A DNA stretch of 64,000 bases from Virgibacillus_O xinjiangensis (GTDB lineage: Bacteria; Bacillota; Bacilli; Bacillales; Amphibacillaceae), in the NCBI RefSeq assembly GCF_042643145.1, contig NZ_JBHRSA010000025.1, forward strand, positions 21,301 to 85,300. Reading direction: 5' to 3'. The notes under the pieces were generated by a model. The model saw only the letters and a program-made list of their open reading frames with translations, did not search any database and was not told the DNA's origin. Positions 43,938 through 52,613 of the stretch are shown here, piece by piece. Position 1 is the first letter of the stretch, and every line of letters starts with the position of its first letter. The translations under genes and the position numbers were made by a program.

Positions 43938-44056
43938 TAGGGGATCTTTATGCATCATATGGAATAAGTAGGGATTCTCACAAAGTTTATCTTTAGTGAG
44001 AAAGCTTCACTACGCATTGCGTTGCTTCTATGAGCCACTTTCATCCGGAAACCAGA

Positions 44057-44195
44057 AAACTATCTCTAGCGGAGACAAAATACGTAGACTCCTGTGGGAA
44101 CAGCACGAGTCCGAAGGCCCCGGAAGAAGTGCTTTTCTTCTGAGGAGACTGGGCCCACAGAAAGCGAAGTATTTTGTCGCAGCGGTGACAGCCCT
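44057..44195 (+). repeat. Dispersed intergenic element, type A
   Basis: It starts CTAGCGGAGACAAAATACGT and includes ACAGCACGAGTC, GAAGGCCCCGGAAGAAGTGC and AAAGCGAAGTATTTTG. It is near-identical to 8617-8747 over its core. Confidence 0.82.
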
Positions 44196-44315
44196 CATCG
44201 TTTCTATGAGTGGAAGAGAAGCAAGTGAGGTCTGCCGACACGGTTGGATAAAGGGTAAGCGTAAACTAGACAAATTCCACTCATTTCCCGGGAAATAAAT
44301 CAGATAATGACAAAA

Positions 44316-44356
44316 GAAACGGTAGCTCTGCGAAATCCATCGAGAGCTACCGTTTC
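44316..44356 (-). terminator. Terminator of the TM2 gene
   Basis: GAAACGGTAGCTCT pairs perfectly with AGAGCTACCGTTTC. It lies just 3' of the TM2 stop on the minus strand. Confidence 0.82.
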
Positions 44357-44358
44357 TC

Positions 44359-44592
44359 CTATTTAGGGTGCCGGCACATGCCAGGGATCAAAAAGATATC
44401 GATAAAGAGCCAAATCCACAGGAATCCCAATGGAATCCATCCAATCAATATGGCAGTTGTCGCCCAGCCACTGATCCCCAGCAACAATTGCAAAATACCA
44501 GTGCCAACCCTTCCCGTATAGAAACGGTGAATACCAATTTGACCCAGGAAAAACCATAAGATATAGGTAATAGCTAAACTTTTCTGATAGAT
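44359..44592 (-). CDS. TM2 domain protein with a non-standard ATC start
   Basis: The minus strand encodes a clean 77-aa TM2 protein: YQKSLAITYILWFFLGQIGI, then HRFYTGRVGTGILQLLLG, and IGWIPLGFLWIWLFIDIFLI with PGMCRHPK at the end. No ATG, GTG or TTG can start it. The best start is ATC (44592-44590 on the minus strand), nine bases after AGGAGG, at the normal place for a start codon. A longer minus-strand frame starting at GTG 44602 gives a different, non-TM2 protein and is rejected. TM2 proteins are small two-helix membrane proteins of unknown function with a DxF-like turn. A point change from ATG to ATC, a true ATC start or a sequence error are all possible. Confidence 0.75.
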   Translation of the reverse strand: MYQKSLAITYILWFFLGQIGIHRFYTGRVGTGILQLLLGISGWATTAILIGWIPLGFLWIWLFIDIFLIPGMCRHPK

Positions 44593-44771
44593 AAACTGTC
44601 ACCTCCTGCTTCTATATATATAACCGGAAAAAGGAATGGTGAATCTACGGATCATATCTATTTGTCCCTGTTCGTGGAGATTTTCAGGGAATGAAAGCAT
44701 CCCAATCCTTGACCAAGCCAGACAAATCACATAAAGTAGAAAATAAATGAAAAAATGAAGAGGGAAGAGCT

Positions 44772-45671
44772 ATGACTAGTTATGCAACAGAAACATTACA
44801 GAATTACCAACAGAAAAACGCTGACCGAGCGAGGTTCTTAATTAACTGTCCGGATCGCCCAGGCATTGTTGCAGCGGTGTCACAATTTCTACAGGGACAT
44901 GGCGCGAATATTGTAGAATCCGATCAGTATACGATGGATCCAATGGGTGGAGAATTTTTTATCCGCATCGAATTCGAATGTCCGAATCTGAAAGAGATAG
45001 CAGATAAATTGGAAGCAGATTTCCAGCCGATCGCGGAAGAGTTCCAAATGGACTGGAAGATTATGTATGTGAGCGACATCAAAAATATGGCCATTTTTGT
45101 CTCCAAGGAACCTCACGCCCTACTGGAACTTCTGTGGGAATGGCAGTCTGGTGATTTGATGGCAAACATCAGTCTGGTAATCAGCAACCATGAAGATGCA
45201 CGGGAAATGGTAGAGTCGCTTGGTATACCTTTCTATTACATACCTGCGAACAAAGACATCCGGAAGCAAGTGGAAGAGAAGCAGAAGGAGCTGTTGGCTG
45301 CACACGAAATTGATGTCATCGTATTGGCACGTTATATGCAGATCTTGACCCCGGATTTCGTGCAGAGCTTTGAAAACCGCATCATCAATATCCATCACTC
45401 CTTCCTGCCTGCCTTCGTAGGAGCGAAACCTTATGAACGTGCCTATCAGCGTGGGGTGAAAATGATTGGTGCCACCTCCCATTATGTAACCAATGATCTC
45501 GATGAAGGCCCGATCATTGAACAGGATATTGGAAGGGTCGACCATCATGACGATGTCGAGGACATGAAGAAAATCGGCCAAAAGATCGAGCGGAGCGTTC
45601 TGGCTCGTGCAGTGAAATGGCACTTGGATGACCGGATCATCGTACACGGTAATAAAACCATTGTATTCTAA
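44772..45671 (+). CDS. purU: Formyltetrahydrofolate deformylase
   Basis: A 299-aa protein: an N-terminal ACT domain (residues 18-95, LINCPDRPGIVAAVSQFL) and a C-terminal formyltransferase-fold domain with catalytic HHSFLPAF near residue 220 and the DEGPIIEQD acid near 255. It hydrolyses 10-formyl-THF to formate and THF, feeding formate to PurT or balancing one-carbon pools. GAGGGAAGAG precedes the ATG. A terminator follows before the DUF2164 gene. Confidence 0.93.
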   Translation: MTSYATETLQNYQQKNADRARFLINCPDRPGIVAAVSQFLQGHGANIVESDQYTMDPMGGEFFIRIEFECPNLKEIADKLEADFQPIAEEFQMDWKIMYVSDIKNMAIFVSKEPHALLELLWEWQSGDLMANISLVISNHEDAREMVESLGIPFYYIPANKDIRKQVEEKQKELLAAHEIDVIVLARYMQILTPDFVQSFENRIINIHHSFLPAFVGAKPYERAYQRGVKMIGATSHYVTNDLDEGPIIEQDIGRVDHHDDVEDMKKIGQKIERSVLARAVKWHLDDRIIVHGNKTIVF

Positions 45672-45704
45672 GTGAATGATAGACTATCTAATATACTTTC
45701 TATT

Positions 45705-45745
45705 ACAGGGATACGAGTCAGCATTGATTTCGTATCCCTGTTTTA
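45705..45745 (+). terminator. Terminator after purU
   Basis: ACAGGGATACGA pairs with TCGTATCCCTGT, followed by TTTT. Confidence 0.85.
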
Positions 45746-45771
45746 ATAAGGGAAAAAGGAGGAAGAAACCG

Positions 45772-46026
45772 ATGTATCTTAGGCTTTCACAGGAACAAAA
45801 AGAGAGAATCATCCGTGACATAAAAGACTACTTTTTTGAAGAGCATGCAGAGGAAATCGGTGAACTTGCAGCAGGTAATTTTCTAGACTTTATGGTGAAA
45901 GAAATTGGTCCTTATTTATACAATGAGGGAATCCATGATGCTAGAGACATGCTTGAACAGAAGTTGATGAATTTGGATGAGGATGTCCAATCATTGGAAA
46001 AGCCCGTTCATCATAACAGGGATTGA
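45772..46026 (+). CDS. DUF2164 family protein
   Basis: An 84-aa acidic soluble protein with the family signature: LSQEQKERIIRDIKDYFFEE, IGELAAGNFLDFMVKEIGPY and YNEGIHDARDMLEQKL. Function is unknown. ATG 45772 follows GGAGGAAG. The open frame extends upstream through the purU terminator and is rejected there. The gene stands alone. Confidence 0.88.
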   Translation: MYLRLSQEQKERIIRDIKDYFFEEHAEEIGELAAGNFLDFMVKEIGPYLYNEGIHDARDMLEQKLMNLDEDVQSLEKPVHHNRD

Positions 46027-46066
46027 AAAAAACTATATAACTTGTAAATATGACATTCAATAGGGT

Positions 46067-46102
46067 CCACAGACCACATAGGGCCTGTGGTTCTGTTTAT
46101 TT
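46067..46102 (+). terminator. Possible terminator after the DUF2164 gene
   Basis: CCACAG / CTGTGG or the nested ACCACA / TGTGGT can form, followed by TTCTGTTTATTTTTT. Only moderately stable. Confidence 0.45.
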
Positions 46103-46276
46103 TTTCGGATCTTTCGCCGACTCATCGTCGATCATCTCTGTGGCTGCTTGCTTGAACGAGGAGAGGGTTTCGCCGAATGCTCTGCCAATCTCCGGGAGTT
46201 TCTTCGGTCCAAAAATGATGAGAGAGATGAGCAGGATGAGAATGAAACCAGGTATTCCTATATTGGATAGTCCCAT
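46097..46276 (-). CDS. tatA: Twin-arginine translocase TatA
   Basis: A 59-aa protein: one hydrophobic helix (IPGFILILLISLIIFGPKKL) followed by the conserved FGPKKLPEIG hinge, an amphipathic helix (GRAFGETLSSFKQA) and an acidic tail. This is the TatA pattern. TatA forms the pore part of the Tat pathway that exports folded proteins, with TatC. No tatC gene is in this window. The ATG at 46276 is in the minus direction with weak AAGGAG upstream. It is one of two tandem tatA genes, whose cores are nearly identical. Confidence 0.9.
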   Translation of the reverse strand: MGLSNIGIPGFILILLISLIIFGPKKLPEIGRAFGETLSSFKQAATEMIDDESAKDPKK

Positions 46277-46425
46277 GGCACTGGCTCCTTTATATCGTGA
46301 TGCAAAGACATAATTTGCTGTGATTATAGTATAACCGGATGATCTCCGTCCATACCTTTCAACTTAGATATCGTTGCCTATAGGAATACCATAGGTCCAT
46401 GACGGATGATCCTATTTATCAAGGA

Positions 46426-46617
46426 TCAGGATTGTTCCTTTTTTGGTTCTTGTTTGTCCGTATCATCTTCCACTAGGTCAACTGCTGCCTTTTTAAAGGA
46501 GTAGAGCGTTTCACCAACCGCTCTGCCGATTTCCGGCAGCTTTTTTGGTCCGAAGATGATCAAGGCGATAACTAAAATAAGAATCAGGCCAGGTACCCCT
46601 ATGTTGGAAAGTCCCAT
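46426..46617 (-). CDS. tatA: Twin-arginine translocase TatA (paralogue)
   Basis: A 63-aa TatA protein: VPGLILILVIALIIFGPKKL, PEIGRAVGETLYSFKKAA and an acidic tail (VEDDTDKQEPKKEQS). It is very similar to the copy at 46097, so this pair is a local duplication with a different tail. I place the start at ATG 46617 behind GGAGGATGAAC; an upstream ATG at 46623 overlaps the SD. It lies 149 bp before the first copy with no terminator of note between, so a shared transcript is possible. Confidence 0.9.
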   Translation of the reverse strand: MGLSNIGVPGLILILVIALIIFGPKKLPEIGRAVGETLYSFKKAAVDLVEDDTDKQEPKKEQS

Positions 46618-46778
46618 GTTCATCCTCCTTCCTGTATATTCTTTGAAATCAACTATTCCTTTGTTTTCTTTTACCCCGAATGTTTTGTTTTTAACCAAAA
46701 GAGTTATATATAACAAGAAAGAGATAAAGGTTCCGGTTGATTAGTTAAAAATCTGAAGATAAGGATGATGAGGCTACC

Positions 46779-47753
46779 ATGAATATTCTAATATGCAGTA
46801 CAGGAAGCAGAGTGAAATTTGTTCAATACTTGAAAAAAGCACTCGTAAATGAAGGTGGCGGAAAAGTGATTGCTGCCGACTGGGATAAATATTCTCCATC
46901 CCTCTATGCAGCGGATGAGGGGGAAGTGATCCCACGTGTGGATGAAGAAGGATATATCGAAGCAATCGCAGATCTATGCCGCAAGCATGAGATTGCTGGC
47001 ATTGTGCCAGTGCTTGATGAGGAAGTGCCGATGCTTGCCGAGCATAAGGATACGTTTGACGAACTGGGGGTGGCTCTGGTACTCTCCAACCGTGATATGG
47101 TAGAAATATGCTGTGACAAGCTGAAAACCTATGAATATGTGAAAGAACGCAGCTTACCTGGTGTGCCGACATATAACCTGCTCTCCGAAGCACAAGCCGG
47201 TCTGGAGAGAGGGGAGTTGGACTTTCCGCTGGTGGTAAAACCGGAAGATGGAAAAGCAAGTCAAGGTGTCCAGGTCGTTGAAACGGAATCGGAGTTGGAA
47301 GAGGCTGTGGCAAATGACGGAGAGTATATCATCCAGCCGCATCTAAAAGACCGCGAATATGGTGTAGATGTATATATCGATATGAACAGCGGAGAATTGG
47401 TGGACTTGTTCGTAAAAGAAAAGTTCGAGATGAGCGGCGGAGCCACCAGCAAATCAATTTCCGTAAGAAATGATGAATTGGAAGGACTTGTTCGTGACTT
47501 CATCTCACAAGCAGATTTTGCCGGGCCAATCGATATTGATTGCTTTGAATACAATGGGAAGTTCTATCTTTCCGAAGTCAACCCGCGTTTCGGTGCAGGA
47601 TATGTCCATGCCTATGAAGCAGGATGTGATTTCATGACATATATTGTGCGCAATCTGAAAGAAGAAACGAATCCATCCTACCAGGGAAGCAGCTATGAAG
47701 ATGGCATAGCCATGATGAAATATACCGACGTAATGCTTCGCAGAATCGAATAG
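46779..47753 (+). CDS. ATP-grasp domain protein (carbamoyl-phosphate-synthase-like)
   Basis: A 324-aa protein: an N-terminal pre-ATP-grasp Rossmann part (ILICSTGSRVKFVQYL, with DEGEVIPRVDE) and an ATP-grasp domain with FPLVVKPEDGKASQGVQ near residue 145 and FYLSEVNPRFGAG near 265 (metal and nucleotide residues E and N). Such proteins ligate a carboxylate to an amine or thiol. The M20 peptidase starts 25 bp downstream, so the two are probably cotranscribed. Related pairs occur in biosynthesis of amino-acid conjugates, but the product here is unknown. The start ATG has a weak GAGG site. Confidence 0.82.
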   Translation: MNILICSTGSRVKFVQYLKKALVNEGGGKVIAADWDKYSPSLYAADEGEVIPRVDEEGYIEAIADLCRKHEIAGIVPVLDEEVPMLAEHKDTFDELGVALVLSNRDMVEICCDKLKTYEYVKERSLPGVPTYNLLSEAQAGLERGELDFPLVVKPEDGKASQGVQVVETESELEEAVANDGEYIIQPHLKDREYGVDVYIDMNSGELVDLFVKEKFEMSGGATSKSISVRNDELEGLVRDFISQADFAGPIDIDCFEYNGKFYLSEVNPRFGAGYVHAYEAGCDFMTYIVRNLKEETNPSYQGSSYEDGIAMMKYTDVMLRRIE

Positions 47754-47777
47754 TCTATTGGCAAAGGAGGCAAATGT

Positions 47778-48926
47778 TTGAGGGACATTTATCATGCAAT
47801 AAAACAGGACGAGGATATGATGGTGGATTACTTGAAAGAAATCATCGAGAAGGAATCTCCATCCCTCGATAAAGAACTGGTCGACCAGGTTGCCGATTGG
47901 GTGGCGAGAACCTTTGAGCAGTTAACGGGTGGGCAGAGCACCGTCATTGAGAATGCGCTCTACGGCAACCATGTGAGAGCAGAATGGGGCGAGGGAGAGG
48001 AACAGATTCTTGTCCTTGCCCATATGGATACTGTTTGGCCGCGTGATACCATCAAAAAGATGCCGTTTACCATCCAAGACGGAATCGCCTATGGTCCTGG
48101 AGTATTTGATATGAAAGGTGGTCTGATTCAAGGACTGTTTGCCGTTAAAGCCCTGAAAGATTTAGGCATCAAGCTGCAAAAAAAGGTGGTCTTCCTGTTC
48201 GATGCCGATGAAGAGATTGGTAATCCTTCGTCAAAAAAAATGATTGAAGAGGAAGCGAAAAAAAGTGAGTTAGTGTTTGTGCTTGAGCCAGGAATGTCGG
48301 AAAAAGGCAGCTTGAAAACGACCAGGAAAGGCCTGGGTGTCTTCCATATCGAAGTGACCGGCAAGCCGTCCCATGCTGGGATGGATCCAGCGAAAGGGGT
48401 AAGTGCTATTGAAGAATTGGCTCATCAGACCCTTTACCTCCACTCCCAGAGCAATCTCAAGACAGGAACCACATTTAATGTGGGGAAAATCGAAGGTGGC
48501 AGTGCAAGTAATGTAATTGCAGAAAAGGCGCGTGCCGAAGTGGATTTACGTGTGGAATCGGAGGAAGAAATGAACAGGGCCCTGCCACTCATTCGCCAAC
48601 TGAAACCGAAACTGGATGGGGTGAAAATTCAGGTGGAAGGCGGCATCAACCGCCCGCCGCTGGAACGTACAGATCAGGTGGCAGACCTGTTTGCAACGGC
48701 AAAGCAGCTGGCTGACGAATATCTTGGTTTCGAGTTGACGGAAATGGCCAGCGGTGGGGCAAGTGATGGCAACTATACTGCCCCACATGCACCGACCTTG
48801 GATGGCCTCGGACCTGTCGGCGATGGCGCTCATGCCAACCATGAACAGGTCGTGCTGAGCCAGATGCCGGTGCGGAGTGCCTTATTCGCCATGTTGCTTG
48901 CTGAATGTGGTGGGAAGAAATCATAG
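47778..48926 (+). CDS. M20 family metallopeptidase, CPG2-like
   Basis: A 382-aa zinc hydrolase with LAHMDTVWP (His-Asp) near residue 77, GPGVFDMKGG near 112, DADEEIGNPSS (Glu pair) near 142 and the dimerisation motif GKPSHAGMDPAKG near 195. The pattern resembles carboxypeptidase G2 and related peptidases that remove C-terminal Glu or other residues from folate-like or amino-acid conjugates. No signal peptide is present. The start is TTG 47778, seven bases after AAAGGAGG; the ATG at 47773 is out of frame. The ATP-grasp gene directly upstream suggests synthesis and recycling of the same conjugate. This is inference. Confidence 0.85.
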   Translation: MRDIYHAIKQDEDMMVDYLKEIIEKESPSLDKELVDQVADWVARTFEQLTGGQSTVIENALYGNHVRAEWGEGEEQILVLAHMDTVWPRDTIKKMPFTIQDGIAYGPGVFDMKGGLIQGLFAVKALKDLGIKLQKKVVFLFDADEEIGNPSSKKMIEEEAKKSELVFVLEPGMSEKGSLKTTRKGLGVFHIEVTGKPSHAGMDPAKGVSAIEELAHQTLYLHSQSNLKTGTTFNVGKIEGGSASNVIAEKARAEVDLRVESEEEMNRALPLIRQLKPKLDGVKIQVEGGINRPPLERTDQVADLFATAKQLADEYLGFELTEMASGGASDGNYTAPHAPTLDGLGPVGDGAHANHEQVVLSQMPVRSALFAMLLAECGGKKS

Positions 48927-48928
48927 AT

Positions 48929-48964
48929 AAAACCCCGGGGTGACAGGCACACCCCGGGGTTTTA
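48929..48964 (+). terminator. Terminator of the ATP-grasp/M20 unit
   Basis: AAAACCCCGGGGTG pairs with CACCCCGGGGTTTT, a near-perfect GC-rich stem. Confidence 0.92.
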
Positions 48965-49121
48965 TATGGAAGGAATCTTACCACTTATCATCCTCATCAC
49001 CGGAGTGTGGGATATATTACCTCATACTAAATGGCTACATTGGCGGTGAAAATAAGACTTTCCTACAGTTTACCCTTCTAAATACCCGTGCTAATATTCA
49101 GTTACAAAGTAATATTTTGAA

Positions 49122-49148
49122 TAGTTAGTTAATAATTATTACTAACTA
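49122..49148 (+). promoter_or_regulatory. Candidate ROK operator upstream of the PIG-L gene
   Basis: TAGTTAGT (49122-49129) and ACTAACTA (49141-49148) form an inverted repeat. The core is TTAGT-N11-ACTAA, the same pattern as two sites by the ROK gene at 56233 and 56403. It lies about 75 bp before the start codon. Confidence 0.65.
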
Positions 49149-49224
49149 ACTAGATAAAAAGAAAGGAGGACGGTGTACAGGTTCATTACTTTGTCCAACT
49201 AAATAATGAAAGGGGTTCCAGTTG

Positions 49225-51726
49225 ATGAAAAAGGCGTTATATGTATTGCTTTCTGCCTTGTTGGTTGTTTCACTAATTCCTGTTTCCATCACTGCGTCGG
49301 ACAATGAAAAACACGATGTGGAACTATGGAATGCAGTGAAACCACTCGAGACGACCGTAACCTTCCTGAACACAGGAGCACATCCGGACGATGAGAGAAG
49401 CGACCTGCTTGCTTATTTGTCGAGGGGGCTTGGTGTGAAAACGGCAAGTCTGATTGCCAACCGAGGGGAAGGAGGTCAGAATGAGATCGGCAGTGAGCTG
49501 GGGAACGGACTGGGAGTCATCCGGTCCAATGAAATGATAGAAGCGTCAGAAATAACGGGAGTGAAGGCCTATCATTTAAGTGAAACCACCTCTGATGCCA
49601 TCTATGATTTCGGTTTCTCCAAATCGCCGGAAGAGACATTGGATAAATGGGGAGAGGAGGTCACATATGAGCGGTTGATCCGTTTCATTCGAACCTATCA
49701 ACCAGACATTGTGATGCCGTCTTTCCGTAACGTGGACAGCCAGCATGGCCATCACCGGGCGATCTCCGTACTGAGTGAAAAAGCATTCGAGGATGCTGCC
49801 GATCCTACAGTCTTTCCGGAACAGTTGGAAGAAGGGCTGTCCGTATGGCAAACTAAGAAATTCTACCTTCCAGCCGATGGTGACACTGCCACTACCACGG
49901 TGGAAGTCAGTGACGGAAAACCGGATCCAGTATATGGCATGACCTACCCGCAGCTCGGGGAGGAATCCAGGTACATGCACAAGAGCCAGGGGATGGGGAA
50001 TGACATTCCGGCAGAACCGAAAGAATATCAGTTGGAGCTGGTGAAATCAGTTGTAGATGGAGAAGAAGAACAGCTGTTTTCCGGTATCCCATATGATTTC
50101 AACGATTGGGCTGATCTCGTACAGGAAAAAGGGTTGAGCAAACAGCTGGAGAAGCTGCAGGCAGAATTGGATCATATCATTGCATCCTATCCGGACAGGG
50201 AAGCCATTCTTCCGCTATCCCAACAAGCTCAGAAGACGGTAAAGAAGTTGGCTGATAAAGCAGAGAAGGCAAAGCTAGGGGAAGCTTTGGAAAATGATTT
50301 GCTGCATAAACTGGAGCTGAAAGAAGAACAGTTGCAGGAAGTCAGCTTCATATCTTCCAGCCTGACCGTAGAGACATCCATTGACAGCCATGTGCTTACG
50401 CAAGGAGAAGAGACGGAAGTCACTATGACGGTCACCAATGAGGGAACTACAAAAATCAAACATGTGGAAGCATCGCTGGTAACACCAGAGAGTTGGCAGC
50501 ATGAAGGCGTGCAATCGCTGAAACATCTAAAGCCGGGTGAAACGGCTGCTGTCTCCTTTTCCGTGACTGTACCGGAAGATGCAGCATATTACCATCCATA
50601 TGAAGAAGCGGTTGTACAGGCGAAAGTGGCCTTTAAAGAGAAAGGAGTTATTACGGAGAACATTTCTGAGTTGGACAATACAGTATCCGTATTACCGGAA
50701 CTGAGTGTCACGACAGACCCGGAGAACCTGGTCATCAACACAGCCGATGTTCAAGAGGAAATCCCTGTGGCAGTCCAAGTGAAAAACTACGATGAGGAAG
50801 CAAAAAATGCAGTAGTCTCTCTGAATCTGCCGGATGGGTGGGAAAGTGATCCAGCTGAAAAGGAAGTCACATTTTCGGATCGTTATGAAGAGCAGCGTGT
50901 AACATTCCAAGTCTCCCCGCCACAGGATCTACAGGCGGAAGAACTGTCTCTCACTGCCCAGGCAGAAGCTGATGGGGAAGTATATGATACCACGGTACAG
51001 GAAATCAAATACGATCATATCAATGATGCCTATCTTCAGTATCCGGCAACAATCGATACGGTCGCATTCGAACTTTTGATGCCGGAAGGATTGAAAGTCG
51101 GCTATATTGAAAGTGGCTTTGACAAAGTTGCTGATTACTTGGCCAATGCAGGCATGGACATCACCAAATTATCGGAAGAAGATTTAGCGACTGGGAATCT
51201 GTCCCAGTATGATACGATTGTGACTGGCATCCGGGCGTATTTATCCCGTGAAGACCTACGTGAACATAATGACCGTCTCTTGGAGTACACGGAAAATGGC
51301 GGCCATTTCGTCGTCCAATACAACAAGCCTTGGGACAACTGGAAAACAGAAGGGACGGCACCATATCCTCTGGAAATCGGCCAGCCATCGATTGAATGGC
51401 GGGTGACGGATGAAGATGCGGAAGTGACGATGACACAGCCTGACCATGCGCTATTCAACTTCCCGAACAAAATTACGGACAATGATTGGGATAATTGGGT
51501 ACAGGAACGTGGTCTTTACTACCCGATGAACTGGGATGAGAACTATGAGACATTCGTTAGCATGGCCGACCCAGGAGAAGAGCCTTTTGACGGGGGCATT
51601 TTGCTCACGGAATATGGTGAAGGCACCTACATGTATTCAAATCTGGTATTCTATCGCCAGATCGATAATCAAGTGCCGGGCGGCTACCGGATATTCACCA
51701 ACATGATCAGCTATGGAGCACAGTAA
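49225..51726 (+). CDS. Large secreted PIG-L deacetylase with NEW3-like and ThuA-like parts
   Basis: An 833-aa exported protein. A signal peptide covers residues 1-26 (KKALYVLLSALLVVSLIPVS). The PIG-L domain follows, with the zinc motif GAHPDDE near residue 51 and SQHGHHRAIS near 171, as in LmbE-type deacetylases that remove acetyl groups from N-acetylglucosamine. A helical linker (about 310-390) leads to two NEW3-like beta domains (about 395-490 and 500-605, e.g. VTMTVTNEGTTKIKHVEASL). The C-terminal third (about 625-833) has a glutamine-amidotransferase-like ThuA fold with GGHFVVQYNKPW. It should act on amino sugars outside the cell. It has its own operator and is convergent with the sugar ABC genes. 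Confidence 0.85.
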   Translation: MKKALYVLLSALLVVSLIPVSITASDNEKHDVELWNAVKPLETTVTFLNTGAHPDDERSDLLAYLSRGLGVKTASLIANRGEGGQNEIGSELGNGLGVIRSNEMIEASEITGVKAYHLSETTSDAIYDFGFSKSPEETLDKWGEEVTYERLIRFIRTYQPDIVMPSFRNVDSQHGHHRAISVLSEKAFEDAADPTVFPEQLEEGLSVWQTKKFYLPADGDTATTTVEVSDGKPDPVYGMTYPQLGEESRYMHKSQGMGNDIPAEPKEYQLELVKSVVDGEEEQLFSGIPYDFNDWADLVQEKGLSKQLEKLQAELDHIIASYPDREAILPLSQQAQKTVKKLADKAEKAKLGEALENDLLHKLELKEEQLQEVSFISSSLTVETSIDSHVLTQGEETEVTMTVTNEGTTKIKHVEASLVTPESWQHEGVQSLKHLKPGETAAVSFSVTVPEDAAYYHPYEEAVVQAKVAFKEKGVITENISELDNTVSVLPELSVTTDPENLVINTADVQEEIPVAVQVKNYDEEAKNAVVSLNLPDGWESDPAEKEVTFSDRYEEQRVTFQVSPPQDLQAEELSLTAQAEADGEVYDTTVQEIKYDHINDAYLQYPATIDTVAFELLMPEGLKVGYIESGFDKVADYLANAGMDITKLSEEDLATGNLSQYDTIVTGIRAYLSREDLREHNDRLLEYTENGGHFVVQYNKPWDNWKTEGTAPYPLEIGQPSIEWRVTDEDAEVTMTQPDHALFNFPNKITDNDWDNWVQERGLYYPMNWDENYETFVSMADPGEEPFDGGILLTEYGEGTYMYSNLVFYRQIDNQVPGGYRIFTNMISYGAQ

Positions 51727-51735
51727 TTGGCATAG

Positions 51736-51770
51736 AGAAAGCCCTATCCCAAGGTGGGATAGGGCTTTCT
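51736..51770. terminator. Bidirectional terminator, PIG-L / ABC operon
   Basis: AGAAAGCCCTATCCC pairs perfectly with GGGATAGGGCTTTCT. It is placed between convergent genes. Confidence 0.92.
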
Positions 51771-51786
51771 GATTTCTGAGACATCA

Positions 51787-52596
51787 TCATTTCATGCCTG
51801 TCAGAGTGATTCCTTTGATGATATGGCGCTGCAGCAAGATAAAGACAAGGATCAACGGGATGACGGAGATAGTCGCCCCTGTCATGATCAGATGCCATTG
51901 GGATTCTGCTTCCCCGGAAGAGAAGTACGACAGCCCGACAGGAAGTGTGCGCAAGCTTGAAGATTCAATGACAATAAGCGGCCAGAGAAAGGCATTCCAG
52001 TTGCTCAGGAAACTGAAGATGGCAAGCGCTGAAATGGCCGGCCATACTTGTGGAATGGCTATCTTGAAGAAGATGGCGAATTCATTCATTCCGTCAATCC
52101 GCGCAGCGTTCAGAAGATCCTCCGGGATCTGCTCCATGAACTGCTTCATAAGGAACACGCCGAACCCGGTCATCAATCCAGGGAACAAGATTCCCCAATA
52201 TGTATCAGTCCAACCGAGCTCTGAACTCATCATATACCATGGGATGATCAACATTTCCGTCGGTACCATCAAGGTACTCAGAATCAGTATGAACAGGATA
52301 TTACGACCAATAAACGAAAATTTGGCGATGATATAACCGACCAGTGTATCGAAGAAGACGACGCTGAGGGTGGTAATCAAGGCAATGATGATACTATTAA
52401 TGAACCAGCGGATGAACATGCTTTCTTCAATCACTTGGATATAGTTTTCCAAGGTCGGGTTCTCCGGAATAATATTCAGGTTGAATATATCAACAGGCGC
52501 TTTAAGAGAAGTCGATACCATCCAGATGAATGGAAAGAGCATCACGACGGCCCCGATAATAAGCAACAGATATGGAAGTATTTTCCTCGTTTTCAT
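51787..52596 (-). CDS. Carbohydrate ABC transporter permease (MalG-like)
   Basis: A 269-aa permease with six helices. The EAA-type loop that docks the ATPase is visible as AARIDGMNEFAIFFKIAIPQ near residue 166. This is the second CUT1 permease of the locus, ending the minus-strand operon. It is 17 bp downstream of the MalF-like gene. No ATPase gene is present in the locus, so a shared MsmX-type ATPase must drive import. The N-terminal periplasmic loop PVDIFNLNIIPENPTLENY is typical. Confidence 0.9.
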   Translation of the reverse strand: MKTRKILPYLLLIIGAVVMLFPFIWMVSTSLKAPVDIFNLNIIPENPTLENYIQVIEESMFIRWFINSIIIALITTLSVVFFDTLVGYIIAKFSFIGRNILFILILSTLMVPTEMLIIPWYMMSSELGWTDTYWGILFPGLMTGFGVFLMKQFMEQIPEDLLNAARIDGMNEFAIFFKIAIPQVWPAISALAIFSFLSNWNAFLWPLIVIESSSLRTLPVGLSYFSSGEAESQWHLIMTGATISVIPLILVFILLQRHIIKGITLTGMK

Positions 52597-52613
52597 TGTG
52601 ACCAGCCTCCTTC

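Noticed and set aside
44363..44602. Minus-strand frame starting at GTG 44602 (MTVYLSEKF...)
   Set aside because: It does not match any family and is out of frame with the clear TM2 protein encoded by the same DNA.
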